Below are positions 50,937 through 60,647 of a stretch of DNA of 64,000 nucleotides, in pieces. The first letter of the stretch is position 1. Each line of letters starts with the position of its first letter. A program made the position numbers and the translations under genes. Source of the stretch: Evansella halocellulosilytica (GTDB taxonomy: Bacteria > Bacillota > Bacilli > Bacillales > Salisediminibacteriaceae); NCBI RefSeq assembly GCF_002335745.1, contig NZ_NIST01000001.1:1044300-1108299 (forward strand), given 5' to 3'. The notes beneath the pieces are model-generated. The model saw only the letters and a program-made list of their open reading frames with translations. It searched no databases and was not told where the DNA came from.

Positions 50937-53900
50937 ATGTTTTGGACGGAAGAAAAGCTTTCAAGACAAATAAAGGAACTAGACGATTATCGATATCGTG
51001 ATAAGGTAGCCATTTCGAGTTTACAATTTCAATTGGATGAAAAAGGTGAGGTTGGTGCGCGCATTCCGGAAGATGGTGAATGGGAGACGGTTTATATTGG
51101 AGAGCGTTGGCAAGGGCGAGATGTATATGCATGGTTAAAAACAAACGTAAATGTCCCTGCTGAATGGAAAGGACGTCAAATAATAGGACGTTTTGATTTT
51201 GGGACGACTGGAAGGGGATTTAATTCAGGCTTTGAATCTCTTTTATATATAAATGGTGTTCCTTATCAAGGGGTTGACTCCAATCATTTAGAAGTATTTT
51301 TACCAGATCATTCATTTGGTTCTACACTCTCACTAGCTTTTCGGTTGTGGTCTGGATTAGAAGGGATTGATGGGGATAAAAGAATACAAGAGCATAAATT
51401 TCGACTGGCTGAAATTACATGGTTAGATGAAGCAACGGACGATCTCTTTTTTACTTCAAAAGCTGTTTTTGAAAGTATACAAGTGTTGGATGATCATCAA
51501 TCTGAAAAGCTCGCTTTATTAAAAGCGCTTGATCGTAGTTTTAAAGCAATCGACTGGTCAAACACAGGCTCTGAAACGTTTTATCAATCTGTAAGCGAAG
51601 CAAACGAACTATTGTCAGCTGAAATAGAAGCGATAAAGGTTGAACACCCAGTAACCGTTTATGGAATCGGGCATACACATATCGATGTTGCTTGGCTATG
51701 GAGGTTAAAACATACGCGTGAGAAAAGTGCTCGTTCCTTTTCAACTGTCTTACGTTTAATGGAACGGTACCCTGAATATACTTTCTTGCAAACTCAACCT
51801 CAATTATACGATTATATGAAAACCGATTATCCAGAAATTTATCGTCAAATAAAGCAAAGAGTCGAAGAAGGACGCTGGGAAACAGATGGAGGTATGTGGT
51901 TAGAAGCTGATTGTAATATTCCATCTGGCGAGTCGTTAGTTCGTCAATTACTACTCGGAACAACATTTTTCCGTAGTGAATTTGGTACAGAGTGCAAATA
52001 TTTATGGCTGCCTGACGTCTTTGGTTATACGTGGGCGCTTCCTCAAATTTTGAAAAAATCAGGTATTGAAACATTTATGACAACGAAAATCAGCTGGAAT
52101 CAATACAATCGAATTCCACATGATACATTTAAATGGAGAGGAATTGATGGAACTGAAATTTTAACGCATTTTATAACAACGCCAGATCGTTTAGGAAGGT
52201 ATACGTATCATGGTGAAGTGAAGGCAAAAACAGTTAACGGTATTTGGAAAGAATATAAGGACAAATCTCTGAATCAAGAACTACTGTTAGCATATGGCTT
52301 TGGAGATGGCGGAGGAGGAGTTAATCGAGAGATGCTCGAAATGCGCCGAAGGTTTGATGATATACCAGGTATTCCCAATGTGAAAACGTCTCGAGCAGAT
52401 GAGTATTTTGAAAGACTACATGAAACAGTAAAAGACACGGACCAATATGTACACACATGGGACGGGGAACTATATTTAGAATACCACCGTGGCACATATA
52501 CGAGCCAAGCTTATAATAAACGGATGAATCGTAAGCTAGAGTTATTGTATCGAGATGCTGAATGGTTAGAGGTTTTAAAAGGTACACTTACGAACAAAAC
52601 GAGTGCCCAGTATAAGCTTAATGAAGGATGGAAAATGATCCTTCGGAATCAGTTTCATGATATTATCCCAGGTTCTTCCATTGAAGAAGTGTATGCGGAT
52701 AGTAAAGTTGAATATGAGGAAGCTGAAAATATTGGTGAAACTGTATGGAGCAAATCTTCTCAAGAGTTAACGAATGACAAGGAACATACGTATACCATTT
52801 TTAATTCTGCATCATGGAAACAAAGCCAAATTGTGTCAATCTCTGTTATTTCCAATCATGCTGCAGGCACATGGTTAAATTGCCATGGACAGGAGATAAG
52901 TTCTCAGAAGAATCAAGAAGGCTATGACGTTTATGTAGAGGATGTTCCAGCATTGGGATATACGACGATCACATATAAGTTAGGACAGACAGGGCGTTCG
53001 GAGAAAACTGAAAAAGTGTTTATGCATCATGATTCCGGGGTTACATCGCCATTTTATCGAATACAATGGAATAAATATGGTCAATTAACGGAGATTTATG
53101 ATTTGCAATTAGAAAGGCACGTTTTATCTCAAGGTGAGAGTGGAAATGTTTTTCAAGTTTTCGAAGATAAGCCTATGAACTATGATGCTTGGGATATTGA
53201 TCTTTATTACCAAGAAAAAATGCGGGAGGTCACTGCTTTACCGAATGTTGAAGTGATGGAAAGCGGTGGTTTAAAAGCTGTGATTCGTTTCACTTGGTCT
53301 TATATGAGCTCAGGTATAGAGCAAGAAATGGTTTTATACAAGGATACGAAACGAATTGATTTTCGTACAAATGTAGATTGGCACGAACAAGAGCAATTAT
53401 TAAAGGTAGCCTTTCCAGTTAATGTTCGAGCGACAGAAGCTACTTATGATATTCAATTTGGAAATGTTAAACGCCCGACACATTGGAATACAAGCTGGGA
53501 TTTGGCACGATTTGAAACCGTCGGGCATCAGTGGGCAGACCTATCAGAACGAACCTTTGGCGTAAGTTTGTTGAATGACTGTAAATATGGTTATGACATT
53601 AAAGATCATATCATGAGGCTGACTCTGATCAAATCAGCTCTAAGACCCGATCCAACTCAAGACCAAGGGGAGCACCTATTTACTTATTCATTATATCCAC
53701 ATGAAGGGGATTGGTATGAAGGAAAGACTGTTGAGGAAGCGTGGGCTATGAACAATCCATTAAAATATGTTCAAGGAGAACGAGATACAAAAGAGTTATC
53801 TTTGCTAAAGTCCTCTACAAATAAGATTAAAATTGACGCGGTAAAACCTTCAGAAACAGATACTAGAGCAGTTATTCGTCTTCATGAATATAGTGGCAGT

Positions 53901-54062
53901 AACGAATACGTTGAGCTTATTAGTGACGTAAAAATAAAGTCTTGGCAAGAGTGTGACTTAATGGAACGACCGAGTGGGGAAATCATAAATGAAAATATCA
54001 TGAAATTTAAGATAGCTCCTTATGAAATCAAGACATTTTTGGTTGAGTTTGCGACTGACTAA
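50937..54062 (+). CDS. Alpha-mannosidase, glycoside hydrolase family 38
   Basis: A 1041-residue cytoplasmic retaining alpha-mannosidase with no signal peptide. The zinc site begins GHTHIDVAWLWR (His246, His248, Asp250), and the catalytic nucleophile is Asp360 in LPDVFGYTWALPQI. The middle domain has QFHDIIPGSSIEEVY, another GH38 hallmark. The C-terminal beta domains are full length. It would cleave mannosides brought in by the transporter encoded just upstream. GGAGG lies 7 bases before the ATG. It ends the operon, before a bidirectional terminator. Confidence 0.95.
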   Translation: MFWTEEKLSRQIKELDDYRYRDKVAISSLQFQLDEKGEVGARIPEDGEWETVYIGERWQGRDVYAWLKTNVNVPAEWKGRQIIGRFDFGTTGRGFNSGFESLLYINGVPYQGVDSNHLEVFLPDHSFGSTLSLAFRLWSGLEGIDGDKRIQEHKFRLAEITWLDEATDDLFFTSKAVFESIQVLDDHQSEKLALLKALDRSFKAIDWSNTGSETFYQSVSEANELLSAEIEAIKVEHPVTVYGIGHTHIDVAWLWRLKHTREKSARSFSTVLRLMERYPEYTFLQTQPQLYDYMKTDYPEIYRQIKQRVEEGRWETDGGMWLEADCNIPSGESLVRQLLLGTTFFRSEFGTECKYLWLPDVFGYTWALPQILKKSGIETFMTTKISWNQYNRIPHDTFKWRGIDGTEILTHFITTPDRLGRYTYHGEVKAKTVNGIWKEYKDKSLNQELLLAYGFGDGGGGVNREMLEMRRRFDDIPGIPNVKTSRADEYFERLHETVKDTDQYVHTWDGELYLEYHRGTYTSQAYNKRMNRKLELLYRDAEWLEVLKGTLTNKTSAQYKLNEGWKMILRNQFHDIIPGSSIEEVYADSKVEYEEAENIGETVWSKSSQELTNDKEHTYTIFNSASWKQSQIVSISVISNHAAGTWLNCHGQEISSQKNQEGYDVYVEDVPALGYTTITYKLGQTGRSEKTEKVFMHHDSGVTSPFYRIQWNKYGQLTEIYDLQLERHVLSQGESGNVFQVFEDKPMNYDAWDIDLYYQEKMREVTALPNVEVMESGGLKAVIRFTWSYMSSGIEQEMVLYKDTKRIDFRTNVDWHEQEQLLKVAFPVNVRATEATYDIQFGNVKRPTHWNTSWDLARFETVGHQWADLSERTFGVSLLNDCKYGYDIKDHIMRLTLIKSALRPDPTQDQGEHLFTYSLYPHEGDWYEGKTVEEAWAMNNPLKYVQGERDTKELSLLKSSTNKIKIDAVKPSETDTRAVIRLHEYSGSNEYVELISDVKIKSWQECDLMERPSGEIINENIMKFKIAPYEIKTFLVEFATD

Positions 54063-54166
54063 TTTTTGCCTTAGGATATCGAAGGGGTTGAAAACATCCA
54101 ATCCCCTTTCTATATCGTAAGCGGTATTACATTTCTTAAATGGGGAAGTTTTGGTGATATAACATG

Positions 54167-54209
54167 AAAAAGCCTACTAAAGATGAGAGAAGACTTTAGT
54201 AGGCTTTTG
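54167..54209. terminator. Bidirectional terminator between convergent genes
   Basis: A 15-bp stem AAAAGCCTACTAAAG and complement with an 11-base loop serves the mannosidase (plus) and the M14 peptidase (minus). A smaller hairpin AAGGGG/CCCCTT lies at 54082-54109. Confidence 0.92.
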
Positions 54210-54216
54210 ATCAATA

Positions 54217-55899
54217 TTAGGATGTACTTAACTCCACTTCCTCTCTTACTTTTCCCGCCTTGCACGATGACACATTGACACTTACTTTGTCGGCGCCGTT
54301 TGCACGGATGACCCATGAGACGGTTTTCGATGAAAGGATGTTAGGCAATATGAGGAAGCTTTGATCGGGCTTTTTGCCGTAGCCGTCGAGGTGGCCGATT
54401 TTTTGCTCGGCTTTGCCTTCAACGAGCGCAATCCCATCACCTTCGATCGTGACTTGGATGTCTCGCACTTGCTCTCGTTCTTTTGCTTTTTCGGATAAGT
54501 ATGTGGGCAAATATCCGGTGTTCTCGATTTTGGCCGAAATACGATACAAGTCATCAGCAAGCTGATCGACTTTCGTGTCGGTTACTTGCAGTAGTGGAGA
54601 TGCAGCTGCGTGCTCGAGTGAGAATAGCATGTTGCCGTGCAGCTCTTTTTCTAAAAACTTGAGCGGCGGGTTTTGTCTCGTATATTTTAAGTCCCAGCCA
54701 CCGATTTCGACTTCACCAAGCTGTGGGTGGTCAAACGTTTCCCATTCTTTAAATCCAGCACCGTCTAACTCGTTGTCATTCCACGCTAAAATTTTCAAAT
54801 GATCTTCCTCTGAAACGTCAAGCCAGTAGCGGCCAAATTGATTCAGTGGTTTTTCGATTCCGGCACTTTTCGCCATATCCCACAACTCTGTCGTGTAGTT
54901 GTACAAACCTAGGCTTTCGTAGCTCCATTCTAAAAATGAACCAGGAAGCGGCTTCGGAGGGATTTGATAATTAAAGCCTTCGAAAACACCAGTGCTAGGA
55001 TAGCCGGTTAATTCTTCTCCTCGTTTTGCCAATGCTTTAAGGACATTTAAGTCGTCTTGATTCATGTCTTGATCTTTTTTCACGGCAGACGGGCGTAAAA
55101 TGATTCCGCCAGCGGTATGATACGAAATGATTCCCGTAATGTTCGTTTTTTCAAAAATAAATTCAGCGATCGCGCGCGATTCCGGTTCGGAAAGCGGGTA
55201 GTTGCCAGCTACTTCTGTTGGCTGCCAATCAGCGGGGAAGTTCCTGTTTACATCGAGATAGTACTTTGTTTTTCCGCTTAATAACGGATCTTCCTCGTTA
55301 AAATCTTTCACGAGCCCTTCTGTGAACAAGTGGTAAAACTCACCTTTATAATCAGCGGGATCTCTGCGCAGCATGATTCGCGGGTCTTTTTCTGATTTCT
55401 TCCAGCTTCCACTTTCTGATTTAATTCGCATCGTTGTGATCACGCCGTTACCCGTCAAATCTTCAGCTAAAATGCCTTCCTCTTCGTCAAAATAAGGACG
55501 GACTTTCGTGCTGCTTCGCGGAACGTACGGGGTGTTCAAATACACTTCAGAGCCGTCAACACTAATTCTAGGGATAATGTAAAACGTCCTCGTGTCGAGT
55601 AAATGTGTGACAAACTCATCTTTGCCGTATTCAGAGAGCAAATGATGAATCGTATATAGAGCTACCGCGGAACCAGTCACTTCGCCAGCGTGTAAGTTGG
55701 CATCGATGTAAAATGCCGGCTTATTACCAGCTGCCCCTTTGTTTTGCTGAGTGATCTCCGTGTACCAAATGTTGCGTCCCTCATAGCTTGTACCTATTTT
55801 CCCAACTTTGAGCAGTGATGGGTATTCATCTTGCCATTGATGAATAAGCTTGGTGATTTCCTCGTAGTGATAGTATTTCGCCTTTTCGTATTGAACCAT
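54217..55899 (-). CDS. M14-family zinc carboxypeptidase without signal peptide
   Basis: A 560-residue peptidase of the M14 fold. The zinc ligands are His70 and Glu73 (NLHAGEVTG) and a third His in SYHTAGG; the catalytic Glu is in YNYTTELWD. YLDVNRNFPADW and PLSEPESRAI are further family markers. A C-terminal beta domain (about 430-560) follows the catalytic domain. No signal peptide or membrane helix is present, so it appears to act in the cytoplasm, which is uncommon for M14 proteins. GGAGGC lies before the ATG, a single-gene unit. Confidence 0.9.
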   Translation of the reverse strand: MVQYEKAKYYHYEEITKLIHQWQDEYPSLLKVGKIGTSYEGRNIWYTEITQQNKGAAGNKPAFYIDANLHAGEVTGSAVALYTIHHLLSEYGKDEFVTHLLDTRTFYIIPRISVDGSEVYLNTPYVPRSSTKVRPYFDEEEGILAEDLTGNGVITTMRIKSESGSWKKSEKDPRIMLRRDPADYKGEFYHLFTEGLVKDFNEEDPLLSGKTKYYLDVNRNFPADWQPTEVAGNYPLSEPESRAIAEFIFEKTNITGIISYHTAGGIILRPSAVKKDQDMNQDDLNVLKALAKRGEELTGYPSTGVFEGFNYQIPPKPLPGSFLEWSYESLGLYNYTTELWDMAKSAGIEKPLNQFGRYWLDVSEEDHLKILAWNDNELDGAGFKEWETFDHPQLGEVEIGGWDLKYTRQNPPLKFLEKELHGNMLFSLEHAAASPLLQVTDTKVDQLADDLYRISAKIENTGYLPTYLSEKAKEREQVRDIQVTIEGDGIALVEGKAEQKIGHLDGYGKKPDQSFLILPNILSSKTVSWVIRANGADKVSVNVSSCKAGKVREEVELSTS

Positions 55900-56151
55900 G
55901 TCGCCAGCCTCCCAAAGTCATATGTTCGTTATAAATCAGAATATTCAAATCTATCAATCTATTTTAATTGTAAATTTTAATCGTTCTATGTGAAAAAAGC
56001 AACGGAAAATTTCGGGAAGCGAAGGAAAGAAGTAAACGTAGCTGATCGTTAAAGAGTTTCTCGCCATGTGAAGGGTGATACATAGAAACTTTTATCTATC
56101 TTGCAAGCCTCTTAGTTTCCGCTTTCCGATTGTTTAAAAATTCTTATAGAA

Positions 56152-56184
56152 TAAAAAAAGTCCAGTCCTATACGACTGAACTTT
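56152..56184 (-). terminator. Minus-strand terminator of the HAD gene
   Basis: On the minus strand AAAGTTCAGTC/GACTGGACTTT (one G-U) is followed by seven T. The rest of 55900-56207 shows nothing else. Confidence 0.88.
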
Positions 56185-56207
56185 GTATAACAATTATTTT
56201 TTTGTTT

Positions 56208-56876
56208 TCAAATATTGAGTGATGAGAGAAAAGCATCGACGTTTTCAATTAATTCATTTGGTTCTTCCTTAAATTCGAGCGTTTGGTAATGTGGCAGCCA
56301 CTGTACCGCGATCGTATGCACATTCGCTCGTTTGCCGGCTAATATGTCAGCATCGCTGTCGCCAAGGAAAGCAGCTTCCTCATTCGTAACACATAACTCA
56401 GCCAATGCCTTTTGTAATCCTTCGGGATGAGGCTTCGGCTTCTCGACATCATCTCCTGTAATCGTGACATCAAAGAGATCTTCCATCTGAAGGCACTTCA
56501 ACGAAATGAGCAGACTTCGCCTCGCTTTGCCAGTAACAATCCCTAATTTGTAGCCTTCTTTTTTCAAGTGTTGCAACATCTCATTTATTTCGATGTTTTC
56601 GAGAACGAGCTCTTCATGCTTTTCATTATATTTTTCATAAAATAATTCGATCGCTTGATCATGGTTTTCATGCTTAAGGTTTTCTCGAATAATCCCTGTC
56701 TCAGAAGGTCCGAACATCGCTTTAATTTCTTCCGACGTCACATCGGTGTTATCGAATTCCTTAAAGACAGCTTGGAATGCATGGAAACAAACAGGTAATG
56801 TATCAGCAAGAGTCCCATCAAAATCAAAAATGACTGCTTTAATTATAAACACATCCTTCATGTCTTGTTTTGTCAT
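56208..56876 (-). CDS. HAD-superfamily phosphatase (Gph/PpaX-like)
   Basis: A 222-residue haloacid dehalogenase-type hydrolase. Motif I is VIFDFDGTLADT (nucleophile Asp and acid Asp), motif II LGIVTGKARRS, motif III EKPKPHPEGL, motif IV FLGDSDADILAGK. A helical cap lies between motifs I and II (about residues 27-95), as in phosphoglycolate phosphatases and PpaX. The substrate is unknown. The 5' end is uncertain: no good ribosome binding site precedes either ATG, so I keep the longest frame. Confidence 0.88.
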   Translation of the reverse strand: MTKQDMKDVFIIKAVIFDFDGTLADTLPVCFHAFQAVFKEFDNTDVTSEEIKAMFGPSETGIIRENLKHENHDQAIELFYEKYNEKHEELVLENIEINEMLQHLKKEGYKLGIVTGKARRSLLISLKCLQMEDLFDVTITGDDVEKPKPHPEGLQKALAELCVTNEEAAFLGDSDADILAGKRANVHTIAVQWLPHYQTLEFKEEPNELIENVDAFLSSLNI

Positions 56877-56962
56877 AGTAAAACGACTTTGCTGTACAAG
56901 TTCTACGATTTGATCATAAATTCCTCTTTCCGTTTTAGAAGCCGAATCTAAACCGAAGCATG

Positions 56963-58189
56963 TTAATCCATCGCCCTAAATGCGCGGCTTTTCCATATGA
57001 GAAAAACACTAAAAATAAGCCCGGTAACACCAGCGATTGCCAGCACCGATTGAATCGGAATAGCAGCTGCTACAAGGAGCGAGATCAATCCAAAGGCGAC
57101 TGGTTCAAATCCACTTGCTGCTAGTGTAATAATACTCATCACTCGTCCTAGCTTATCTTTGTCTGTTTTTTCCTGAACCATCGTAACGGTTGGAAGGTAA
57201 ACAAACATCGCGACGAAGCCAGTGAGCGCTGCTAATAGAACAAGAAGTGAGAATGCTCCCATCTGACTAAACAAAATAAATAGAACGAAGCTCACGATTA
57301 ATGAAGCAAATACGAGTCGTCCTCGTTGTCTTTTCGTGTTCCAAACGACGATGATAATACTTGCTGAGAACGTTCCAAGTGCGAGCCCGCCTTCAAGTAA
57401 GCTAAGCTCAAATGGTCGACCTCCTAGGGCTTCCACTAATATCGGAAAGCTGATTAGAATTGGGCCAATCATAAACAGGTTAATGATCACAATCGAAAGA
57501 GTCCCTGTTCGATGTACATCGGATTGTTTTACATAAAGAAGCCCTTCCTTCAAGTCCTTCATTGCACTTTGTTTTTCCCCTGACTTTTCTGAGATGGGAT
57601 CTTTTATTAATGGTGGAAAAACAAAAGCAGCTGAAAGGAAAATTAATAATGCAGAGGCGGAAAATGTTAATGTGAAATCCCCGATCGTTAAAAGAACGCC
57701 TGCTATAAGTGGTCCGATAATAAACATGAGCTCTGTAGAGCCTTGAAATAAAGAGTTTGCTCTTTGTAGCTGTTCATCGTTGACAATCATCGGAATCAAA
57801 GATGATACAGCTGGAAAAAAGAAAGCGTCGAGAAATCCGAATACAAACGCAATCACTATTAATGAAGTTACACTTAACCAATCATTGATAAAGAGAACGA
57901 TCATCGCGACCATAATGATGACTTGAAGAAGATTCGTAACAAACATAATGAGTGACTTACGCACTTTGTCGGCCAAGATTCCTCCATAAATCATCATGAC
58001 CACACGCGGAATTGACATCGACATGAGAACAATCCCTAAGATGGCAGGCTCTTGTAAAACATCAACGATAAACCAAGAGACAGATAAAAAGAACATAGAA
58101 AAACCGAGCATGACACAGAGCCCTGCTAGCCACACGAGTATGAATGAACGGTTACGGAGCAAAGACTTTTCAGGTAAATAAAGATTCAC
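56963..58189 (-). CDS. MFS transporter
   Basis: A 408-residue membrane protein with about twelve helices of the MFS_3 type. It has motif A-like GILADKVRKSL after helix 2 and a polar central loop (KDPISEKSGEKQSAMKDLKE). Substrate unknown; likely an exporter. I choose the GTG at 58189 because AAGGAGA lies 6-7 bases upstream. It is divergent from the lmrA-like gene with ~280 bp between them, which includes the dispersed element at 58300. Confidence 0.9.
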   Translation of the reverse strand: MNLYLPEKSLLRNRSFILVWLAGLCVMLGFSMFFLSVSWFIVDVLQEPAILGIVLMSMSIPRVVMMIYGGILADKVRKSLIMFVTNLLQVIIMVAMIVLFINDWLSVTSLIVIAFVFGFLDAFFFPAVSSLIPMIVNDEQLQRANSLFQGSTELMFIIGPLIAGVLLTIGDFTLTFSASALLIFLSAAFVFPPLIKDPISEKSGEKQSAMKDLKEGLLYVKQSDVHRTGTLSIVIINLFMIGPILISFPILVEALGGRPFELSLLEGGLALGTFSASIIIVVWNTKRQRGRLVFASLIVSFVLFILFSQMGAFSLLVLLAALTGFVAMFVYLPTVTMVQEKTDKDKLGRVMSIITLAASGFEPVAFGLISLLVAAAIPIQSVLAIAGVTGLIFSVFLIWKSRAFRAMD

Positions 58190-58299
58190 GTATATTCTCC
58201 TTGTCATGACTTTTTATTGAAGAAAACCGATTATCACTTATCGTACCACTTTTCATGGAGGAATACGCTTTTATCACTATAAGAAAATGGTTGAGGGAG

Positions 58300-58345
58300 G
58301 AGTTACGGATGAATCAAACGTTTGTTTAACTTTTTTTAAACAAAG
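58300..58345. repeat. Dispersed AATCAAACGTTTGTTTAAC element, copy 3
   Basis: GAGTTACGGATG leads into AATCAAACGTTTGTTTAAC at 58312-58330. It lies between the divergent MFS and lmrA-like genes. Confidence 0.7.
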
Positions 58346-58424
58346 AGTATGAAAGTAGGTCAAATTTCGAATAAGACGAATTCGAAAGTTAATCGTTGAC
58401 AATTTTTATTAAAAGGCTCATCAT

Positions 58425-58446
58425 TATATAGACCGATTGTTATAAT
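58425..58446 (+). promoter_or_regulatory. Promoter and LmrA/YxaF-like half-operator
   Basis: ATATAGACCGAT (58426-58437) matches the left half of the LmrA/YxaF operator of B. subtilis (ATAGACC-centred palindrome). It directly precedes a perfect TATAAT box (58441-58446), so binding should block transcription of the lmrAB-like genes. Confidence 0.6.
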
Positions 58447-58472
58447 TGTATTCGTTAGGAGTGACAGAGGGC

Positions 58473-59042
58473 TTGAAAAAGCAATCCGATGCAAAAGAGC
58501 GAATTTTAGAAACAGCATCGCGTCTGTTCCAAAAGCAAGGCTATCATGCGACAGGTCTCAATCAAATTATTAAAGAGAGCGGAGCTCCAAAGGGGTCGCT
58601 CTATTATTATTTTCCGAACGGAAAAGAACAGTTAGCAATTGAAGCGGTACAAATAACAGAAGAAGAAATCAGTGCTCAGTTGCAGCATTCGTTGAACAGT
58701 CATTCGGATCATGTGAAGGCCATTCAAGCTGTCTTTCAATATATCGAAGATCAGTTTCAGCATTTAGATGAGATAAAAGGCGTTCCGATTGGCTTAATCG
58801 CGATGGAGACGTGGTCAGTGAGTGAAGAGTTGCGCCTCACTTGTCAATACGCGTTTGAAGGTTGGCAAGCGCTTTTTTCAAATAAGCTTCAATCTGGCGG
58901 CATTTCTAAAGATCGAGCTGACGATTTTGCTGTAACGATTAGTTCTCTTATTGAAGGAGCGTTAACCGTTTCTGTAACATCAAAAGATCCGAAGCCTTTA
59001 ACGATTGCAAAACGACAAATTCCTTTACTGTTACGAGACTAA
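58473..59042 (+). CDS. lmrA: TetR-family repressor, LmrA/YxaF type
   Basis: A 189-residue TetR-family regulator with N-terminal HTH: AKERILETASRLFQKQGYHA, TGLNQIIKESGAPKGSLYYY and FPNGKEQLAIEAV. These features, the size and the operator half-site point to the LmrA/YxaF branch, which represses lincomycin-type multidrug export in Bacillus. The start is TTG at 58473 with AGGAGTGA 8 bases upstream; the longer frame would begin within the -10 box. It is followed 82 bp later by the LmrB-like exporter. Confidence 0.88.
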   Translation: MKKQSDAKERILETASRLFQKQGYHATGLNQIIKESGAPKGSLYYYFPNGKEQLAIEAVQITEEEISAQLQHSLNSHSDHVKAIQAVFQYIEDQFQHLDEIKGVPIGLIAMETWSVSEELRLTCQYAFEGWQALFSNKLQSGGISKDRADDFAVTISSLIEGALTVSVTSKDPKPLTIAKRQIPLLLRD

Positions 59043-59123
59043 TAGTAAAGAGGATTATTAGATTACATTCATCTTGAGATGAGAAAAGGAGGGATTGGTG
59101 ACCATTTTGTAAGTAGCGGATGA

Positions 59124-60635
59124 GTGGAAAAGGAAACATCTGTAAGCTTCTCGTCACCAAATCAAATGAATATAACAGTAGAAGAACAACAACATATGCA
59201 AGAAGAAAAGCGAGAAATAAAAAAACTACCGATTATGATCTCACTGATCATGGGAGTATTTTTTGCGATTTTAAATGAAACGTTATTAAATGTTGCTTAC
59301 ACAGATTTAATGGTGTCATTTAACGTGACAGCTCCGACTGTGCAATGGTTGACAACCGGGTTTATGTTAATCGTCGGGGTGCTTGTCCCGATTTCAGCTT
59401 TATTAGTTCAATGGTTTACAACACGTCAAATGTTTATCGGAGCGATGGCCATATTCACTGCGGGTACGATCCTTTGTGCGGTTGCACCGTCATTTAGTAT
59501 TTTATTTATTGGAAGGCTCATTCAAGCTGCCGGAACAGGCTTATTACTTCCGGTTATGATGAATACGATTTTGTTTTTATTCCCACCAGAAAAACGTGGT
59601 GGAGCGATGGGGATGGTCGGGCTCGTCATTATGTTTGCACCTGCAATCGGACCGACGTTATCAGGTCTTATCGTTGAATCACTGAGCTGGCGTTGGTTGT
59701 TTATCGTCGTCATTCCTTTTTCATTAATCTCGATCGGATTCGCTTTCGCTTACTTAAAAAACGTTTCAGAAGTGACGAAGCCTCGTGTCGACGTTTTATC
59801 GATTATTCTTTCTACACTTGGATTCGGTGGAATTGTCTTTGGCTTCAGTAGTGTAGGAGAAGGTGAAGCTGGCTGGAGTAGTCCAGAAGTGTATTTATCA
59901 ATTATCATTAGTGTCATCTCATTAACGTGGTTTATTATACGTCAGTTAAAGCTTAAAGATCCTATTTTAGAATTCCGTGTCTTTAAGTCACCGATGTTTT
60001 CATTAACGACCGTGTTACTAATTATTATGATGATGACGATGTTTTCAACGATGATTATTTTACCGCTCTATTTGCAAGGTCCACTTGCATTGGCTGCAGC
60101 GTTAGCTGGTTTAGCCCTTCTTCCAGGAGGAATACTTAACGGGCTCATGTCACCGATTGCTGGACGAATCTTTGACCGGTACGGTCCTCGTTTCCTTGTG
60201 ATTCCAGGAACATTCATTCTAGTTATCGTGATGTTGCTGTTTACACAAGTATCAACGGACACACCTGTTTATATGTTTGTCCTATTACACAGTTTCTTAA
60301 TGATCGGGATTGCGATGGTTATGATGCCAGGTCAGACGAATGGATTGAACCAGCTTCCTCCAGATTACTATCCACACGGCACTGCGGTGATCAATACGTT
60401 AATGCAAATTAGTGGTGCGATCGGAATCGCCTTGTTCATTGGGATTATGTCTGCAAGCGAAGCACGTTATTTGGAAGGTGTCAGTGACCCATCCTCTCCA
60501 ATTGAAATGACCAACGCACTCAGTGCCGGTGTACAAAGTGCTTTCCAAGTAGGATTAATCTTTGCGATTGTCGCGTTTATTCTGTCACTGTTTATGAAGC
60601 GAAGCGTTGCCCCTGTTGTTGAAAAAGAATCATAA
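59124..60635 (+). CDS. lmrB: MFS drug exporter of the DHA2 family (LmrB-like)
   Basis: A 503-residue membrane protein with 14 predicted helices, as in the EmrB/QacA (DHA2) group. Markers: FFAILNETLLNVAYTDLM (helix 1, motif D1), WLTTGFMLIVGVLVPISALL, and IGRLIQAAGTGLLLPVMMNT (motif C-like). It should use the proton gradient to expel drugs such as lincosamides. The start is uncertain: GTG 59124 lacks a good ribosome binding site, while GGAGGG at 59088 precedes a 5-codon frame (GTG ACC ATT TTG TAA) that may be a leader. Terminator downstream. Confidence 0.9.
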   Translation: MEKETSVSFSSPNQMNITVEEQQHMQEEKREIKKLPIMISLIMGVFFAILNETLLNVAYTDLMVSFNVTAPTVQWLTTGFMLIVGVLVPISALLVQWFTTRQMFIGAMAIFTAGTILCAVAPSFSILFIGRLIQAAGTGLLLPVMMNTILFLFPPEKRGGAMGMVGLVIMFAPAIGPTLSGLIVESLSWRWLFIVVIPFSLISIGFAFAYLKNVSEVTKPRVDVLSIILSTLGFGGIVFGFSSVGEGEAGWSSPEVYLSIIISVISLTWFIIRQLKLKDPILEFRVFKSPMFSLTTVLLIIMMMTMFSTMIILPLYLQGPLALAAALAGLALLPGGILNGLMSPIAGRIFDRYGPRFLVIPGTFILVIVMLLFTQVSTDTPVYMFVLLHSFLMIGIAMVMMPGQTNGLNQLPPDYYPHGTAVINTLMQISGAIGIALFIGIMSASEARYLEGVSDPSSPIEMTNALSAGVQSAFQVGLIFAIVAFILSLFMKRSVAPVVEKES

Positions 60636-60647
60636 GTTTGATTGATG

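Noticed and set aside
52274-52763. Minus-strand frames over the mannosidase gene
   Set aside because: Antisense shadows of a gene with complete GH38 motifs.
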